From positions 186,001-250,000 of the forward strand of contig NZ_CP012914.1 of the NCBI RefSeq assembly GCF_001315015.1: 64,000 nt of DNA. Direction: 5' to 3'. The notes beneath the pieces are model-generated. The model had not been told where the DNA came from and did not search any database. It saw nothing but the letters and a program-made list of their open reading frames with translations. How positions within the stretch are numbered: position 1 is the first letter of the stretch; the number at the start of each line of letters is the position of its first letter. This document shows, one piece after another, positions 40,007 through 52,131 of the stretch. This DNA is from Azospirillum brasilense (GTDB lineage Bacteria > Pseudomonadota > Alphaproteobacteria > Azospirillales > Azospirillaceae). A program made the translations under genes and the position numbers.

Positions 40007-40461
40007 TCAAATCGTAAAATCGATGCGGTCTTCGGTCTCGCTCTCCACCCCGGCGGTGCGGGCGCGCAGGCAGAGATCCTCGATGGTGATGTCGTCGAGC
40101 TTCTTCATGCATTCCTCCTGAAGCTCGTTCCACAGAGGGCGCACGACCTTGTGCCCCAGGATGGAACCCGCCGGCTCCTCGATGGGGTCGGTCGCGGTCT
40201 CCATGGAGCGGACGACCTTCACGATCTCGCCCAGCGTGATCCGCCGGCGCTCGCGGGCCAGCCGGTAGCCGCCGCGCGGCCCGCGCACGCCGGCCAGGAC
40301 GCCGTCGCGGACGAGCTGCTGGAGAACCTGCTCCAGATAGCGCTTGGGAATGCCCTGGCGGCGCGTGATCTCGCCGGACTGCACGGGTTCGGTGCCGGCG
40401 TTGTAGGCGATGTCCAGAACCGCCTCGATCGCGAACATCAGCTTCTTGGAGATGCGGAGCA

Positions 40462-40462
<1 letters not shown>
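40007..40462 (-). CDS. Rrf2-family transcription regulator, IscR-like fold without Fe-S cysteines
   Basis: A 151-residue Rrf2 protein. Winged-helix N-terminus with SGEITRRQGIPKRYLEQVLQQLVRDGVLAGVRGPRGGY, the Rrf2 signature. The region 87-104, where IscR has its three cluster Cys residues, has none; the only Cys are 118 and 131. This is more like CymR/CysK-linked regulators of sulfur metabolism than IscR. Located directly before cysK on the same strand and overlapping dut by one base. Control of cysK is inferred from position. Confidence 0.88.
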
Positions 40463-40952
<490 letters not shown>

Positions 40953-40956
<4 letters not shown>

Positions 40957-42209
40957 GGAATGGTCTCCTGGAGGGCGGGGGTGGAGGGTGGATTGAAATG
41001 CCGGGCGATGGCCTCGGCCAAGCGGGCGGCCACGGCGTCCTTGCCCATGGTGGGCCAGTCCTCGGCGCCGTCGGCGCGGATCAGATGGACAGTGTTGTCG
41101 GCCCCGCCGAAGGTGGTGGTGCCCGGCGACACGTCGTTGGCGACGATCCAGTCGCAGCCCTTGCGGATGCGCTTGGCGGTCGCATAGTCCACCACGTTGC
41201 CGGTCTCCGCGGCGAAGCCGACAACCAGCGCCGGGCGGCGCGGCCCCGGCTGGGACAGGGTCGCCAGGATGTCGGGATTCTCGGCCAGGGTCAGGCTCGG
41301 CGGGCCGCCGCCGTCCTTCTTCAGCTTGCGGTCCGATTCGCCGGCCACACGCCAGTCGGCGACGGCGGCGGCGCAGACCGCGATGTCCGCGGGCAGAGCC
41401 GACTCGCAGGCCGCCAGCATCTCCCGCGCCGTCTCGATGGGGCGCACGGTGCAGCCGGCCGGGTCGGGCAGGCGGGTCGGGCCGGTGACCAGCGTCACGT
41501 CGGCGCCCAGCCGCCGCAGCGCCTCGGCGATGGCGTGGCCCTGCTTGCCGGAGGAGCGGTTGGCGATGTAGCGCACCGGGTCGATGGGCTCCACCGTCGG
41601 GCCGCTGGTGACCAGGGCGCGCTTGCCGGCCAGCGGCCTGGGCGCGTCCAACTCCTCGAAATGGGCGGCGATGGCCTGGACGATCTCCATCGGTTCGGCC
41701 ATGCGCCCGAATCCGTACTCGCCGCAGGCCATCTCCCCCTTGTTCGGGCCGACCCGGCGCACGCCGCGCTTCTCCAGGAGCGCCAGATTGTCGCGGGTCG
41801 CCGGATGCTCCCACATGCGGACGTTCATCGCCGGGGCGACGAGCACCGGCTTGTCGGTGGCCAGCAGCACGGTGGCCGCCAGATCGTCGGCCATGCCGGC
41901 GGCCATGCGGGCCAGCAGGTTGGCGGTGGCCGGGGCGACGACCAGCAGGTCGGCGTCGCGCGACAGCTGGATGTGTCCCATCTCCGATTCGTCGGTCAGG
42001 GACCACAGGTCCTGGTAGACGGTGTCCTCGGTCAGCGCCTGCACGGACAGCGGCGTGACGAACTGGGTCCCGGCCCGGGTCAGGACCGCGCGCACGCGCA
42101 CGCCCCGCTCCTTCAGGCGGCGGATCAGCTCCAGGCTCTTGTAGGCCGCGATGCCGCCCGCGATGACGAGCAGGATGCGCTTGCCGGACAGCACGGATGT
42201 TTCGGCCAC
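40953..42209 (-). CDS. coaBC: Bifunctional phosphopantothenoylcysteine decarboxylase/synthetase
   Basis: A 418-residue fusion for two steps of coenzyme A synthesis. The CoaC part (1-190) is a flavin-dependent decarboxylase with active-site His79 (MGHIQLS), PAMN (126-129) and Cys162 in [10 protein letters not shown]. The CoaB part (about 190-418) joins phosphopantothenate to cysteine and has [21 protein letters not shown] and the KLKKDGG loop. The start is GTG 42209. Because CoaB uses cysteine, its placement upstream of an rrf2-cysK pair is metabolically sensible. Confidence 0.96.
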
Positions 42210-42489
42210 GGGGGTCCGCCTCTCCTTGCTATGGATTTTGTAGAATTCAGATATTCCATCACGACACCCGGTACAAGCGTCCTTCGCTGATCCTCACAGC
42301 GAATCCGGTGTGAAATGCACATCCATGATGGGTGTGTGAAACCGCGGGCGTGATATTTCGTTGCGCGGCCGCATCCCAGGTCTTTCGTCTCCGGCCCATC
42401 ATCGCGTAGAGTGCATTTTTAAGGATTTGCTGATAACCAGGGCAATCCGATGGCCTTTTCCGCATTTTTCCTTTGAATCCATACGGTCC

Positions 42490-43926
<1,437 letters not shown>

Positions 43927-44310
43927 TTCCCGGTCGCGTCGGGAGTCTCATCCCCCCGCTCTTGTCCTCGCGCCTCTGGTCCTGCCGAAGCATAGACTTC
44001 GTGTGCGTTCAATTCACGCAAGACCATCGAAAGTCTTGCCGTGCCGGGACCTGCCGCCATCGGCTTATTTCCAAATGACCGGTCTGGCCACATTGGGCAT
44101 ATGCCGTGAAGCCGCCTTGCCGGTTCCGGTGCCATCCGGCTAGCCTCCCCTCGCGTTGCTTTGCTTGCGCTTCCGCGTGGCGCCACACCGGACCGCTACA
44201 CCGGATCGCCGGACATGACCGCCACACCGTCCATCGTCCTTCGCCGGCCCCTTGCGCCCCGCGGCGCGGACCGGCGGCAGCCCCCCGACCGAGGAGCAGG
44301 AGTTCGCCTT
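43927..44310. other. Intergenic region before cold-shock gene
   Basis: A 384-base region with no supported gene. It probably includes the long 5' leader usual for cold-shock genes; GAGGAGCAGGAG at 44291-44302 is a strong ribosome site for the gene at 44311. No clear promoter or terminator could be fixed. Confidence 0.5.
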
Positions 44311-44520
44311 ATGACCACCGGCACCGTCAAATGGTTCAACACCACCAAGGGATATGGCTTCATCGCGCCGGAGGCCGGCGCCAAGGACGTGTTCGTGCAC
44401 ATCACGGCCGTGCAGAAGTCGGGTCTTCACGCCCTGTCCGAGGGCCAGCGCGTCGAGTTCGAGGTGGCGCGCGGCAACAACGGCAAGGACGCCGCGGTCA
44501 ACATCAGCGTCATGGAGTGA
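44311..44520 (+). CDS. Cold-shock domain protein, CspA family
   Basis: A 69-residue single cold-shock domain that binds single-stranded RNA/DNA. RNP1 KGYGFIAP and RNP2 VFVHI are intact, and the start MTTGTVKWFNTTKG is typical. The ATG has GGAGCAGGAG upstream. The family serves as RNA chaperones; whether this member is cold-induced cannot be told, although the long non-coding region before it is suggestive. It converges on the hybrid kinase gene with 9 bases between stops. Confidence 0.94.
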   Translation: MTTGTVKWFNTTKGYGFIAPEAGAKDVFVHITAVQKSGLHALSEGQRVEFEVARGNNGKDAAVNISVME

Positions 44521-44529
44521 AGCCGCGCG

Positions 44530-47500
44530 TCATGACGTGACGTAGCCGCGGAGCCGGTAGGCCTCCACGGCTTCCCGGGTGAGGCGGGGGATGTCGCGGC
44601 ACAGCGACGTCACCTCACCCACCGCGTTGCTCCGGCAGGCCAGTTCCAGCGCCCGGGCGGCCGCCGACAGGTTGCGCGCGCCGAAGGTCCCCGCGGTGCT
44701 CTTCAGCGTGTGGGCCTCCTTCGCCAGCCCGGCGAGATCGGCCGGGCCTCCCCCCGCCGCTTCCGCGCCGCCGCGGGCGATCCTCTCAGCCCGCTCCAGC
44801 GTCTCCTCCACGAACTGGCGGATGACATCGGCCAGAAGTTCCGCATCGAGATCATGGGCGAGCTGTTGCAGGACCTCCATGTCCAAAACGCCTTTCTCCG
44901 GCGTGCCCGTATCCGCAACGCCCGCCGGGGTGGCGTCCAGCCAGCGGGAAACCGTCTCCAGCAGATGCGGGCGGTCGATGGGCTTGGCGACATGCCCGTT
45001 CATCCCGGCGGCCAGACAGCGTTCGCGGTCACTGTCCATGGCGTCGGCGGTCATGGCGATGATCGGGACGGTGCCGGCCGGCGGCGGCAGGACGCGCAGC
45101 CGGCGGGTGGCGGTCAACCCGTCCATCTCCGGCATGGCGAGGTCCATCAGGACCAGCCCATAGGGCGACGGGCCGGCCGCCGCGGCCTCCAGCGCTTCCA
45201 GCGCTTCCCGTCCGTTGTTGGCGATGTCCACCCGATAGCCGGCGCCGCGCAACAGCAGGGCGGCGACCATCTGGTTCGTCGGGCTGTCCTCGACCAGCAG
45301 AATCCGCTGGCCCGTTCCGGCGGCGAGCGGGGCGGCCGGGCTTTGCGCAGGCGGCGGCGCGGCGGGCGGCGCCTCCGCCACGCTCCGCCCGGTCACGGCG
45401 GCGAGCAGGCGTGAGGGCCGGGCGGGCTTCGTCACCGTGGCGTCGGCGCCGTTGCCGTCCCCTCCCGCGGTCCGGTGCGGCAGGGCGAGACGGACGATCC
45501 GCCCCACGCCCCGTGCGCGCAGCCGGTCGGGCAGCGAGCCGGCGACCGGGGTCTCCACGCTGCCGATCACCGCGATGCCGGCGGCGGGCAGGGTGCCGGC
45601 GTCCAGCCCGGCCACCATCGCCACCACGTCCGGCGCGCTGACCGTGGCTCCCCAGGAATGGAGCTGCTCGGCCAAAGCCCGCCGGGCGACGGGGTTGGAT
45701 TCCAGAAGCAGAACGGTCTCCCCGGCCAACGGCGGTTCCGCCGCGGCGGCCCGCGCCCTCCCGGACTCCAGCGGCCCGGACCCCAGAGGCCCGGACCCCA
45801 GAGGCAGGGTGAACCAGAAGCGGCTGCCCTGGTCGGGGGTGCTGTCGAAACCGATACTCCCCCCCATCATCTCCACCAGCCGCTTGGAAATCGCCAGCCC
45901 CAGCCCGGCGCCGTCGTGGCGCCGCGACAGGCGGGGATGCACTTGGGAGAATTCAGTGAAGAGGTCGGCCCGCGCGTCCTGCGGAATGCCGATGCCGGTG
46001 TCGGTCACCTCGAATCGCAGGCGCGGCGGCGCTTGGCCGCCACCGTCCTGGTCCGACTCCACTGTCGACAGGGTGACGGCGACGCCGCCGCGGTCGGTGA
46101 ACTTCACGGCGTTGCCGACAAGGTTCAGCAGGACCTGCCTTACCCGCCCCGAGTCGCCGCGCAGCATCGCCGGCAGGCCGCCGGGGATGCAGACGGCCAG
46201 TTCGATCCCCTTGGCGAAGGCGCGGGGAGCCTGCAACTCGGCCACGCTTTCCACCACCTCGGCCGGGGAGAAGCAGCCCGACTCCAGGGTCAGCTTCCCG
46301 GCCTCCATCTTGGAGATGTCCAGGATGTCGTTCAGCATGGACAGCAGCGCCTCCGCCGACTCGCGGGCGGTGCGGGCGTAGGCGCGCTGCTCCTCGCCCA
46401 GCGGGCCGTCGAGAAGCAGCCCCAGCATGCCCAGGACGCCGTTCATCGGAGTGCGGATCTCGTGGCTGATGGTGCGCAGGAACTCCGACTTGGCGCGGCT
46501 CGCCAGCTCCGCCTGCTCCTTGGCGAGGCGGAGCTGCGCTTCCGCAAGGCGGTGGGCGGTGATGTCGCGAAAGGACACCATCGCCATCGTCCGCCCGCGG
46601 TAGGGCACGTAGCGGGTTTCCCCCTGCACGGTCAGCCGTTCGCCGTTGCGGCGCAGGCAGATGGTTTCAAAGGGGGTTTCTTCGTGGGCGCGGATGCGCT
46701 GCCAGTTGAGTTCACGGTCCTCCGGCGCCATCAGGGCGGTGATGGACAGCCCCGTCAGTTCGTCCGGCGGATAGCCCAGGATGGCGGCGGCGGCCCGGTT
46801 GGCGTCGGCGATCACCCCCTGCTCATGCACCAGGATGCCGTCGATGGCGGCGTCCGACAGTTTGCGGAAGCGGTCCTCGCTCTCCCGCAGAGCCCGCTCC
46901 ACCCGGCGGTGATCGGTGATGTCCGTGTAGGTCATCAGGACCGAGCGGTCGGGCAGGAAGCTGGCGGTGATCTCCAGGACCCGGCCGTCGGGGCGCGTGC
47001 GCTCGATGCGGCTGACTCCCTCGGGACGCAGGTTGGTCAAATGGCGGGCGACGATCTCCGCCGTATCGCCGGGGCCGAACTCGCCGCGCTCGGCCATGAA
47101 GCGCAGGAAGCCGGGCATGCTCAGGCCGGGATGGAGCGCGTCGTCCGGCAGGTCGAGCATCTCCCGCAGGCGCCGGTTGCAGGTCAGGAAATGATAGTCC
47201 GCGCTCCACACCACGAGGCCCTGCGACATGGCGCTGAAGGTGGCCTCCAGCAGGTCGGACTTGTGGGCCAGTTCCTGCTCGCGCCGTTTCAGCTCGCTGA
47301 TGTCGGTGCGCAGCCCGACATAGCCGCCGTCGCTGGTCCGCCGCTCCTCGATCTTGAACCAGCGCCCGTCGCCGATCCGCAGCACTTGCGGCCCCTGCGG
47401 GTTGCGGTGCCGCTCCATCTCCCGCTCGACCCAGCGGTCGATGTCGCCGGGGCCGCAGTCGGGGTAATGGCCGGCGGCGGCGGCGCGGCGGATCAGCGAT

Positions 47501-47892
47501 TCGAAGGTGATGCCGGGCTCCAGAGGCCCCAGCGGAGCGTAGATCTCGCGGAAACGGGCGTTGCATTGGACCAGCCGGTCATCCGCGTCGAACAGGGCAA
47601 AGCCCTCGTTGACGACCTCGATGGCCTCGGACAGGCGGCGGTGGGCGTCCGCCGCCCGGCTGTCGGCGGCGCGGGCCTCCGCTTCGGCGCGCCGGGTAGC
47701 CTCCCGCTCGCGCAGCACCGCCAGGGCCATCACCACACCGGCCAGCCCGATCCCGAAGAAGGGCCAGATCAGCTCGTCCGTCCCATGCTCCAGAAGATGC
47801 TGCAGCGTGTGCAGCGCGCTCGCCATCAGAAGGAGGAGCGCGACCAGGGTGAGCCAGCTCCAACGGCGCAGCCGGCGGGGGTGGAACGGCAT
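44530..47892 (-). CDS. Hybrid sensor histidine kinase with PAS domains, two receivers and HPt
   Basis: An 1120-residue membrane kinase. Two helices (about 12-30 and 45-62), a coiled coil, three PAS-type domains (about 90-210, 215-330, 340-450), the kinase box [11 protein letters not shown] with His477, an ATPase domain ([16 protein letters not shown]), a first receiver-like domain, a second receiver with Asp917 ([13 protein letters not shown]), and an HPt domain with His1061 ([12 protein letters not shown]). The first receiver has VIGS where the acceptor Asp is expected, so it looks inactive. The linker before it has [10 protein letters not shown], coded by a 15-base tandem repeat (45773-45802). 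Start 47892 lies 32 bases after the permease stop; an earlier ATG at 47949 would overlap it. Confidence 0.9.
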   Translation of the reverse strand: MPFHPRRLRRWSWLTLVALLLLMASALHTLQHLLEHGTDELIWPFFGIGLAGVVMALAVLREREATRRAEAEARAADSRAADAHRRLSEAIEVVNEGFALFDADDRLVQCNARFREIYAPLGPLEPGITFESLIRRAAAAGHYPDCGPGDIDRWVEREMERHRNPQGPQVLRIGDGRWFKIEERRTSDGGYVGLRTDISELKRREQELAHKSDLLEATFSAMSQGLVVWSADYHFLTCNRRLREMLDLPDDALHPGLSMPGFLRFMAERGEFGPGDTAEIVARHLTNLRPEGVSRIERTRPDGRVLEITASFLPDRSVLMTYTDITDHRRVERALRESEDRFRKLSDAAIDGILVHEQGVIADANRAAAAILGYPPDELTGLSITALMAPEDRELNWQRIRAHEETPFETICLRRNGERLTVQGETRYVPYRGRTMAMVSFRDITAHRLAEAQLRLAKEQAELASRAKSEFLRTISHEIRTPMNGVLGMLGLLLDGPLGEEQRAYARTARESAEALLSMLNDILDISKMEAGKLTLESGCFSPAEVVESVAELQAPRAFAKGIELAVCIPGGLPAMLRGDSGRVRQVLLNLVGNAVKFTDRGGVAVTLSTVESDQDGGGQAPPRLRFEVTDTGIGIPQDARADLFTEFSQVHPRLSRRHDGAGLGLAISKRLVEMMGGSIGFDSTPDQGSRFWFTLPLGSGPLGSGPLESGRARAAAAEPPLAGETVLLLESNPVARRALAEQLHSWGATVSAPDVVAMVAGLDAGTLPAAGIAVIGSVETPVAGSLPDRLRARGVGRIVRLALPHRTAGGDGNGADATVTKPARPSRLLAAVTGRSVAEAPPAAPPPAQSPAAPLAAGTGQRILLVEDSPTNQMVAALLLRGAGYRVDIANNGREALEALEAAAAGPSPYGLVLMDLAMPEMDGLTATRRLRVLPPPAGTVPIIAMTADAMDSDRERCLAAGMNGHVAKPIDRPHLLETVSRWLDATPAGVADTGTPEKGVLDMEVLQQLAHDLDAELLADVIRQFVEETLERAERIARGGAEAAGGGPADLAGLAKEAHTLKSTAGTFGARNLSAAARALELACRSNAVGEVTSLCRDIPRLTREAVEAYRLRGYVTS

Positions 47893-47923
47893 TCGGCGCT
47901 CCGCATCGGACGAGGCGAAAACG

Positions 47924-48910
47924 TTACGGCTTTTGCGCCTCCGGAGCAACGAATCCGGGGGCGGCGCGCAGCCGGCCGACGGCGCGGCGGCGGCCCAGCA
48001 GGCCGTGGCGCGGCCCGAACAGGACGGCCAGCGCCAGGATCAGCCCGGATGCCACGGCGATCATCCCCGCCGCGTTCAGCGAGTGGGAGGCCCCGAGCAG
48101 CATCGGCCCGAAGGCGGCGGCGCCATAGCCGGCCAGCGCCGCCAGCACTCCCAGCGCGACGCTGAGCAGGATCTGCGCGGCCAGCCGGTCGGTCAGCAGG
48201 CGCGCCGCGGCGGGCGGGGCGATCAGCATGGCGATGACCAGGATGGAACCCACCGCCTCGAAGGCGGCGATGGCGGTGGCCGCCACCAGAAGCACCACCC
48301 CGTAATGGAACAGCCCGGCCGGGATGCCCAGCGTGGAGGCCAGCGCCGGATCGAAGGTGGTGATCTTCAGCTCCTTGTAGAACAGCCCGACCAGGGCGAC
48401 GCAGAGCGCGAAGACCGCGGCCAGCGTCAGCACCTCCCGCGGCAGGGCCGCCCACACCGCCGGGTCGGCCAGCGACGCCCAGCCCTTGGGGGCCAGCCAC
48501 AGGATGGTCTCCAGCTGGCCATAGAGCACGCAGTCGGCGTCGAGATCGACGCCGCCGGCCGACGCCTGCTCGATCATCACCACGCCGGCGGCGAACATCA
48601 CGGTGAAGACGACGCCCATGGCGGCACCGGACTCCAGCCGGCCCAGCCGCCGCACCGCCTCGATCAGCAGGCCGGCCAGCGCCGCGGCGGCCAGCGCGCC
48701 GAGCATCATCGGCAGCGTCTCCCGCGTGCCGGCGACCAGGAAGCCGCCGACGATGCCGGGCAGGATGGCGTGGCTGACCGCGTCGCCCATCATCCCCTGG
48801 CGCCGCAGCACCAGGAAATTGCCGACCAGCGCGCAGGCGGCGCAGGCCAGCACCGCGGCGAGCAGGGCGGGGGCGTCGATCTGCAGGAATTCCTGGACGT
48901 CGGGCATCAT
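47924..48910 (-). CDS. Manganese/zinc-type ABC transporter permease 2
   Basis: A 328-residue membrane protein of the ABC-3 family (TroD/MntB/ZnuB type) with about eight helices. RRQGMMGDAVSHAILPGIVGGFL and LVIAMLIAPPAAARLLTDRL are family hallmarks. It forms the channel together with the permease at 48907. ATG 48910 overlaps that gene's stop (ATGA). Metal specificity is taken from the binding protein and remains uncertain between Mn, Zn and Fe. Confidence 0.92.
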   Translation of the reverse strand: MMPDVQEFLQIDAPALLAAVLACAACALVGNFLVLRRQGMMGDAVSHAILPGIVGGFLVAGTRETLPMMLGALAAAALAGLLIEAVRRLGRLESGAAMGVVFTVMFAAGVVMIEQASAGGVDLDADCVLYGQLETILWLAPKGWASLADPAVWAALPREVLTLAAVFALCVALVGLFYKELKITTFDPALASTLGIPAGLFHYGVVLLVAATAIAAFEAVGSILVIAMLIAPPAAARLLTDRLAAQILLSVALGVLAALAGYGAAAFGPMLLGASHSLNAAGMIAVASGLILALAVLFGPRHGLLGRRRAVGRLRAAPGFVAPEAQKP

Positions 48911-50112
48911 GACGGGGCGCTCCGTTCCTCCAGCAGCCGGACCATGTCGCCGGGCAGGACCGAGTCGATGGGGTCGACGCCCCAGTTGGCGTGGGCGGGC
49001 AGCAGGGCCGGGTAGTCGGCCAGGAACCGCTCCCACAGCCGGCGGTCGCGCGCCGCCGCGCGGGCGGCGGTCTGGCCGGCCGGGGTCAGGGCGCCGTCCC
49101 GGGCATAGCCGCGCAGGCGCAGCCAGAGCGCCGTCGCGCCCTCCACCGGCCGGCCGTCCAGCAGGTCGGTCAGGGCGCGCCGCTCCGCGAAGGTCAGGCG
49201 CAGCCGCCCCTGGCGCAGCGCGGCGGCGACCAGCCCGCGCGCCGGGGCGAACAGGAAGCTGAGCAGGAAGAAGCCCCCGGCGACCAGGACGATCACCGCC
49301 CCCGCCGGCAGCTTGGGCAGCAGGGCCGACAGGGTGGCGCCGAGCCAGCCGGACAGCGCACCGATCACCGCCGCGGCGACGGTCAGGGCGGGCAGCCGGT
49401 CGGTCCAGAAGCGGGCGGCGGCGGGCGGGATGATCAGGAGCGCGACCACCAGGATCAGCCCCACCGTCTGGAGCCCGATCACCGTCACCAGCGTCGCCAG
49501 ACCCATCAACACGAGGTCGAGCGCCCCCACCGGCCAGCCTTGCACGGCGGCGAATCCGGGGTCGAAGGCCAGCACCCGCAGCTCCTTGAACAGCAGGGCG
49601 ACGGCCAGCGCCGCCCCAGCGGCCAGCAGGCCGATGGCGATGGCCTCGCCCTGCGCCATGGCGGCGGTCTGGCCCAGGATGAAGGTCTTCAGCCCGGCCT
49701 GCCCGCCCAGTTCCAAATTCTGGATGACGCTGAGCAGCACGACGCCCAGCCCGAAGAAGACCGACAGCACCGCGCCGATGGCCGAATCCTCGGTCAGCCG
49801 GGTGAACCGGGACAGCGCCTGCACCGTCAGCAGCCCGACCACCCCGCTCGCCACCGCCCCGGCCAGCAGCAGCAGCAGCGAGCGCTCCGGCAGGCCGAGC
49901 GCCGCCCCGACCAGGAAGGCGACGGCGATGCCGGGCAGGGTGGCGTGGCTCAGCGCGTCGCTGACCAGCGCGCGGCGGCGCAGCAGCAAAAAGGTGCCGA
50001 CCGTCCCGCCGGCCAACCCCAGCGCGGCGGTCCCGGCGACCACCACGGCGCTGTTGAAGCCGGACTGGAAGGTCAGGATGCGCAACGCCTCCTCGAACAT
50101 GGGATCGATCAT
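48907..50112 (-). CDS. Manganese/zinc-type ABC transporter permease 1 with DtxR-like tail
   Basis: A 401-residue ABC-3 permease. The membrane part (1-290) has RRRALVSDALSHATLPGIAVAFLV and VVALLIIPPAAARFWTDRL. The last 110 residues are soluble: a winged-helix-like stretch (TFAERRALTDLLDGRP...RLRGYARDGALTPAG) followed by RRLWERFLADYPALLPAHANWGVDPIDSVL, which resembles the DtxR/MntR dimerisation and metal-binding domain. Such tails occur in TroC-like permeases and could sense cytoplasmic metal. Start ATG 50112 overlaps the ATPase stop. Confidence 0.9.
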   Translation of the reverse strand: MIDPMFEEALRILTFQSGFNSAVVVAGTAALGLAGGTVGTFLLLRRRALVSDALSHATLPGIAVAFLVGAALGLPERSLLLLLAGAVASGVVGLLTVQALSRFTRLTEDSAIGAVLSVFFGLGVVLLSVIQNLELGGQAGLKTFILGQTAAMAQGEAIAIGLLAAGAALAVALLFKELRVLAFDPGFAAVQGWPVGALDLVLMGLATLVTVIGLQTVGLILVVALLIIPPAAARFWTDRLPALTVAAAVIGALSGWLGATLSALLPKLPAGAVIVLVAGGFFLLSFLFAPARGLVAAALRQGRLRLTFAERRALTDLLDGRPVEGATALWLRLRGYARDGALTPAGQTAARAAARDRRLWERFLADYPALLPAHANWGVDPIDSVLPGDMVRLLEERSAPS

Positions 50113-50927
50113 GACGCCTCCGCCCCCAATGTCCCCAATGCCGCCGGGGCCGGCATCGGCCGCCCGCCGTAGGTGCGGGACAGCAGATCGGGCGTCATCA
50201 CCCGTGCGACCGGCCCCTGGGCGACCACGCGGGTGTTGAGCAGCAGGGCGTGGTCGAAATAGTCGCTGACCGTCTGAAGATCGTGGTGGACGCAGATCAC
50301 CGTGCGCCCGGCGGCGTCGAGGTCGCGCAGCACCTGGAGCACCGCGCGCTCCGTCGCCGCGTCCACCCCGGCGAAGGGCTCGTCCATGAAATAGAGCTGC
50401 GCCTCCTGGGCCAGCGCGCGGGCCAGGAAGACGCGCTGCTGCTGACCACCGGACAGCTGGCCGATCTGGCGCTTGGCGAAGTCGGCCATGCCCACCCGCT
50501 CCAGCGCGTGCAGCGCGGCCTCCTTGTGGGCGCGGGTGACCGGGCGGAACCAGCCGATCTTCCCGTAGCGGCCCATCGCCACCACGTCGAGCGCCGAGAC
50601 GGGGAAGTCCCAGTCCACGCTTTCGCGCTGCGGCACATAGCCGATTAGGCGGCGCTGCCTGGCGATCGGGCGTCCGAACACCTCGACCGTGCCCGACACG
50701 CTGGGGACCAGCCCGAGGCACGCCTTGATCAGGGTCGATTTGCCCGCGCCGTTCGGTCCGACCACGGCGATCAGCCCGCCCGGCGGGGCGGCGTAGTCGA
50801 CGTTCCACAGCACCGGCCGGCGGTGGTAGGCGACGGTCAGGCCGCGGATCTCCAGGGGCGGCGGCCCGATGGGCGAGGCCTCCTCGGGGGCGGTGCGGCT
50901 GCCGGGGGTGCGCCAGAGATACTGCAT
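50109..50927 (-). CDS. Manganese/zinc-type ABC transporter ATP-binding protein
   Basis: A 272-residue ABC ATPase with Walker A GPNGAGKST (57-65), [15 protein letters not shown], Walker B LYFMDEPFAGVD and a switch His in CVHHDLQTV. YVPQRESVDWDFPVSALDVVAMGRYG is typical of the MntA/TroB/ZnuC group. GAGGAACGG precedes the ATG. It is 22 bases after the binding-protein gene and overlaps the first permease gene. Confidence 0.94.
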   Translation of the reverse strand: MQYLWRTPGSRTAPEEASPIGPPPLEIRGLTVAYHRRPVLWNVDYAAPPGGLIAVVGPNGAGKSTLIKACLGLVPSVSGTVEVFGRPIARQRRLIGYVPQRESVDWDFPVSALDVVAMGRYGKIGWFRPVTRAHKEAALHALERVGMADFAKRQIGQLSGGQQQRVFLARALAQEAQLYFMDEPFAGVDAATERAVLQVLRDLDAAGRTVICVHHDLQTVSDYFDHALLLNTRVVAQGPVARVMTPDLLSRTYGGRPMPAPAALGTLGAEAS

Positions 50928-50949
50928 GGTCCGTTCCTCCTCCGCCGCG

Positions 50950-51969
50950 TCAGCGCTGCGCCAGGGCGAGCTTGCCCTGGAAGCCGTCGGCCGGCGCCTC
51001 GCCGCCCAGCGCGCGGGCGATGGTCGTCACATTGTGGTCGATCATGCCGATGTAGGTGCCTTCGTAGCTGCCCGGCGCGCCCATGGCGTCGGAGAACAGG
51101 GCGCCGCCCAGCGTTACGCGGTGGCCGCGCGCGCCCGCGCCTTCGACCAGCGCGCGGACGTTGCGGTCGGACACGCTGGTTTCCGGGAAGACCGCCGGCA
51201 CGCCGCGGTCCGCCAGCAGCGCGGCCAGCTCCTCGATGATCCGCAGCCCGGCTTCGGATTCCGTGCTGATCCCCTGGATGCCGCGCACCTCGATCCCGTA
51301 GGCGCGGCCCAGATAGTTGAAGGCGTCGTGGGCGGTGACCAGCACGCGGGCCTTGCCAGGGATGGAGGCCAGGATGCGGCGGGCGTACGTGTCGAGTCGC
51401 GCCAGTTCCGCCCCGTACGCGTCGGCGTTGCGGGCGTACGTCTCGGCACCCGCGGGGTCGAGTCGCGTCAGCCCGTCGCGGATGGACGGCAGGGTGCTCG
51501 CCCAGATCCCCACATCCATCCAGATGTGCGGATCATGGGCGCCCTCGAACTCCGGCGGGCTGAGCAACCGCTCCTTGGGCACCGCATCGCCCAGTGCCAC
51601 CACCGGCTTGCCGGACTCGCGCAGCCGGTCGAAGGCGGCGGTCATCTTGCCTTCCAGATGCAGGCCGCTGATGAACACCGCATCGGCCCGCAGCAGCTTC
51701 ACCGTGTCGGAGCGGGTGGGCTTGAACAGGTGCGGATCGACGCCTTCGCCCATCAGCGCCTCCACCGCCGCCCGGTCGCCGGCCACCGCCCGCACGAGGT
51801 CGGCGACCATGCCGGTGGTCGCGACGATCTTCGGGCGCTCGCCTTGGGGCCGTTCACCCTCGGCCCGCGCCGCTCCCGGCAGCAGCAGGGCGGCGGCCAA
51901 GCCCATGATGGCAATAAACTTCGTCAGGCTCTTCGTCGCGAAGGTTTTTGAACATATGTTCATATTCAT
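50950..51969 (-). CDS. Manganese/zinc-type periplasmic metal-binding protein
   Basis: A 339-residue cluster A-I (TroA/MntC/ZnuA) binding protein. After a basic start and signal peptide (to about residue 36, ARA|E) come the metal-site segments DPHLFKPTRSD, DPHIWMD, HDAFNYLGRAYGIEV with GISTESEAG, and PETSVSDRNV. The absence of a long His-rich loop favours manganese over zinc. Possible starts are ATG 51969 or 51963; a perfect 14-base palindrome (51949-51962) covers the first codons. First gene of a four-gene unit with tight overlaps. Confidence 0.9.
   Translation of the reverse strand: MNMNICSKTFATKSLTKFIAIMGLAAALLLPGAARAEGERPQGERPKIVATTGMVADLVRAVAGDRAAVEALMGEGVDPHLFKPTRSDTVKLLRADAVFISGLHLEGKMTAAFDRLRESGKPVVALGDAVPKERLLSPPEFEGAHDPHIWMDVGIWASTLPSIRDGLTRLDPAGAETYARNADAYGAELARLDTYARRILASIPGKARVLVTAHDAFNYLGRAYGIEVRGIQGISTESEAGLRIIEELAALLADRGVPAVFPETSVSDRNVRALVEGAGARGHRVTLGGALFSDAMGAPGSYEGTYIGMIDHNVTTIARALGGEAPADGFQGKLALAQR
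51949..51962. promoter_or_regulatory. Perfect palindrome over the start of the metal-binding protein gene
   Basis: TGAACATATGTTCA is a perfect 14-base inverted repeat in an A/T-rich island. It lies just inside the coding start, where a bound metal regulator of the Fur, Mur, Zur or MntR kind could block transcription or initiation. A loosely related ATGAATATATGAA lies upstream near 52041-52053. Confidence 0.5.
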
Positions 51970-52131
51970 TGGTCCCGACAAAGATCGGCAAGGTTAGGGC
52001 GGGCGGACCAAGTAAACGGGGCGGAGTGCATTTGCGTTCCATGAATATATGAAGCGCCTCTCCGGCCTTGCAAGGCGGTTCGTGACGATCCGTGTCTTAC
52101 CGAACGGGGTGGAGTGCGCTACAGTGGCGGG

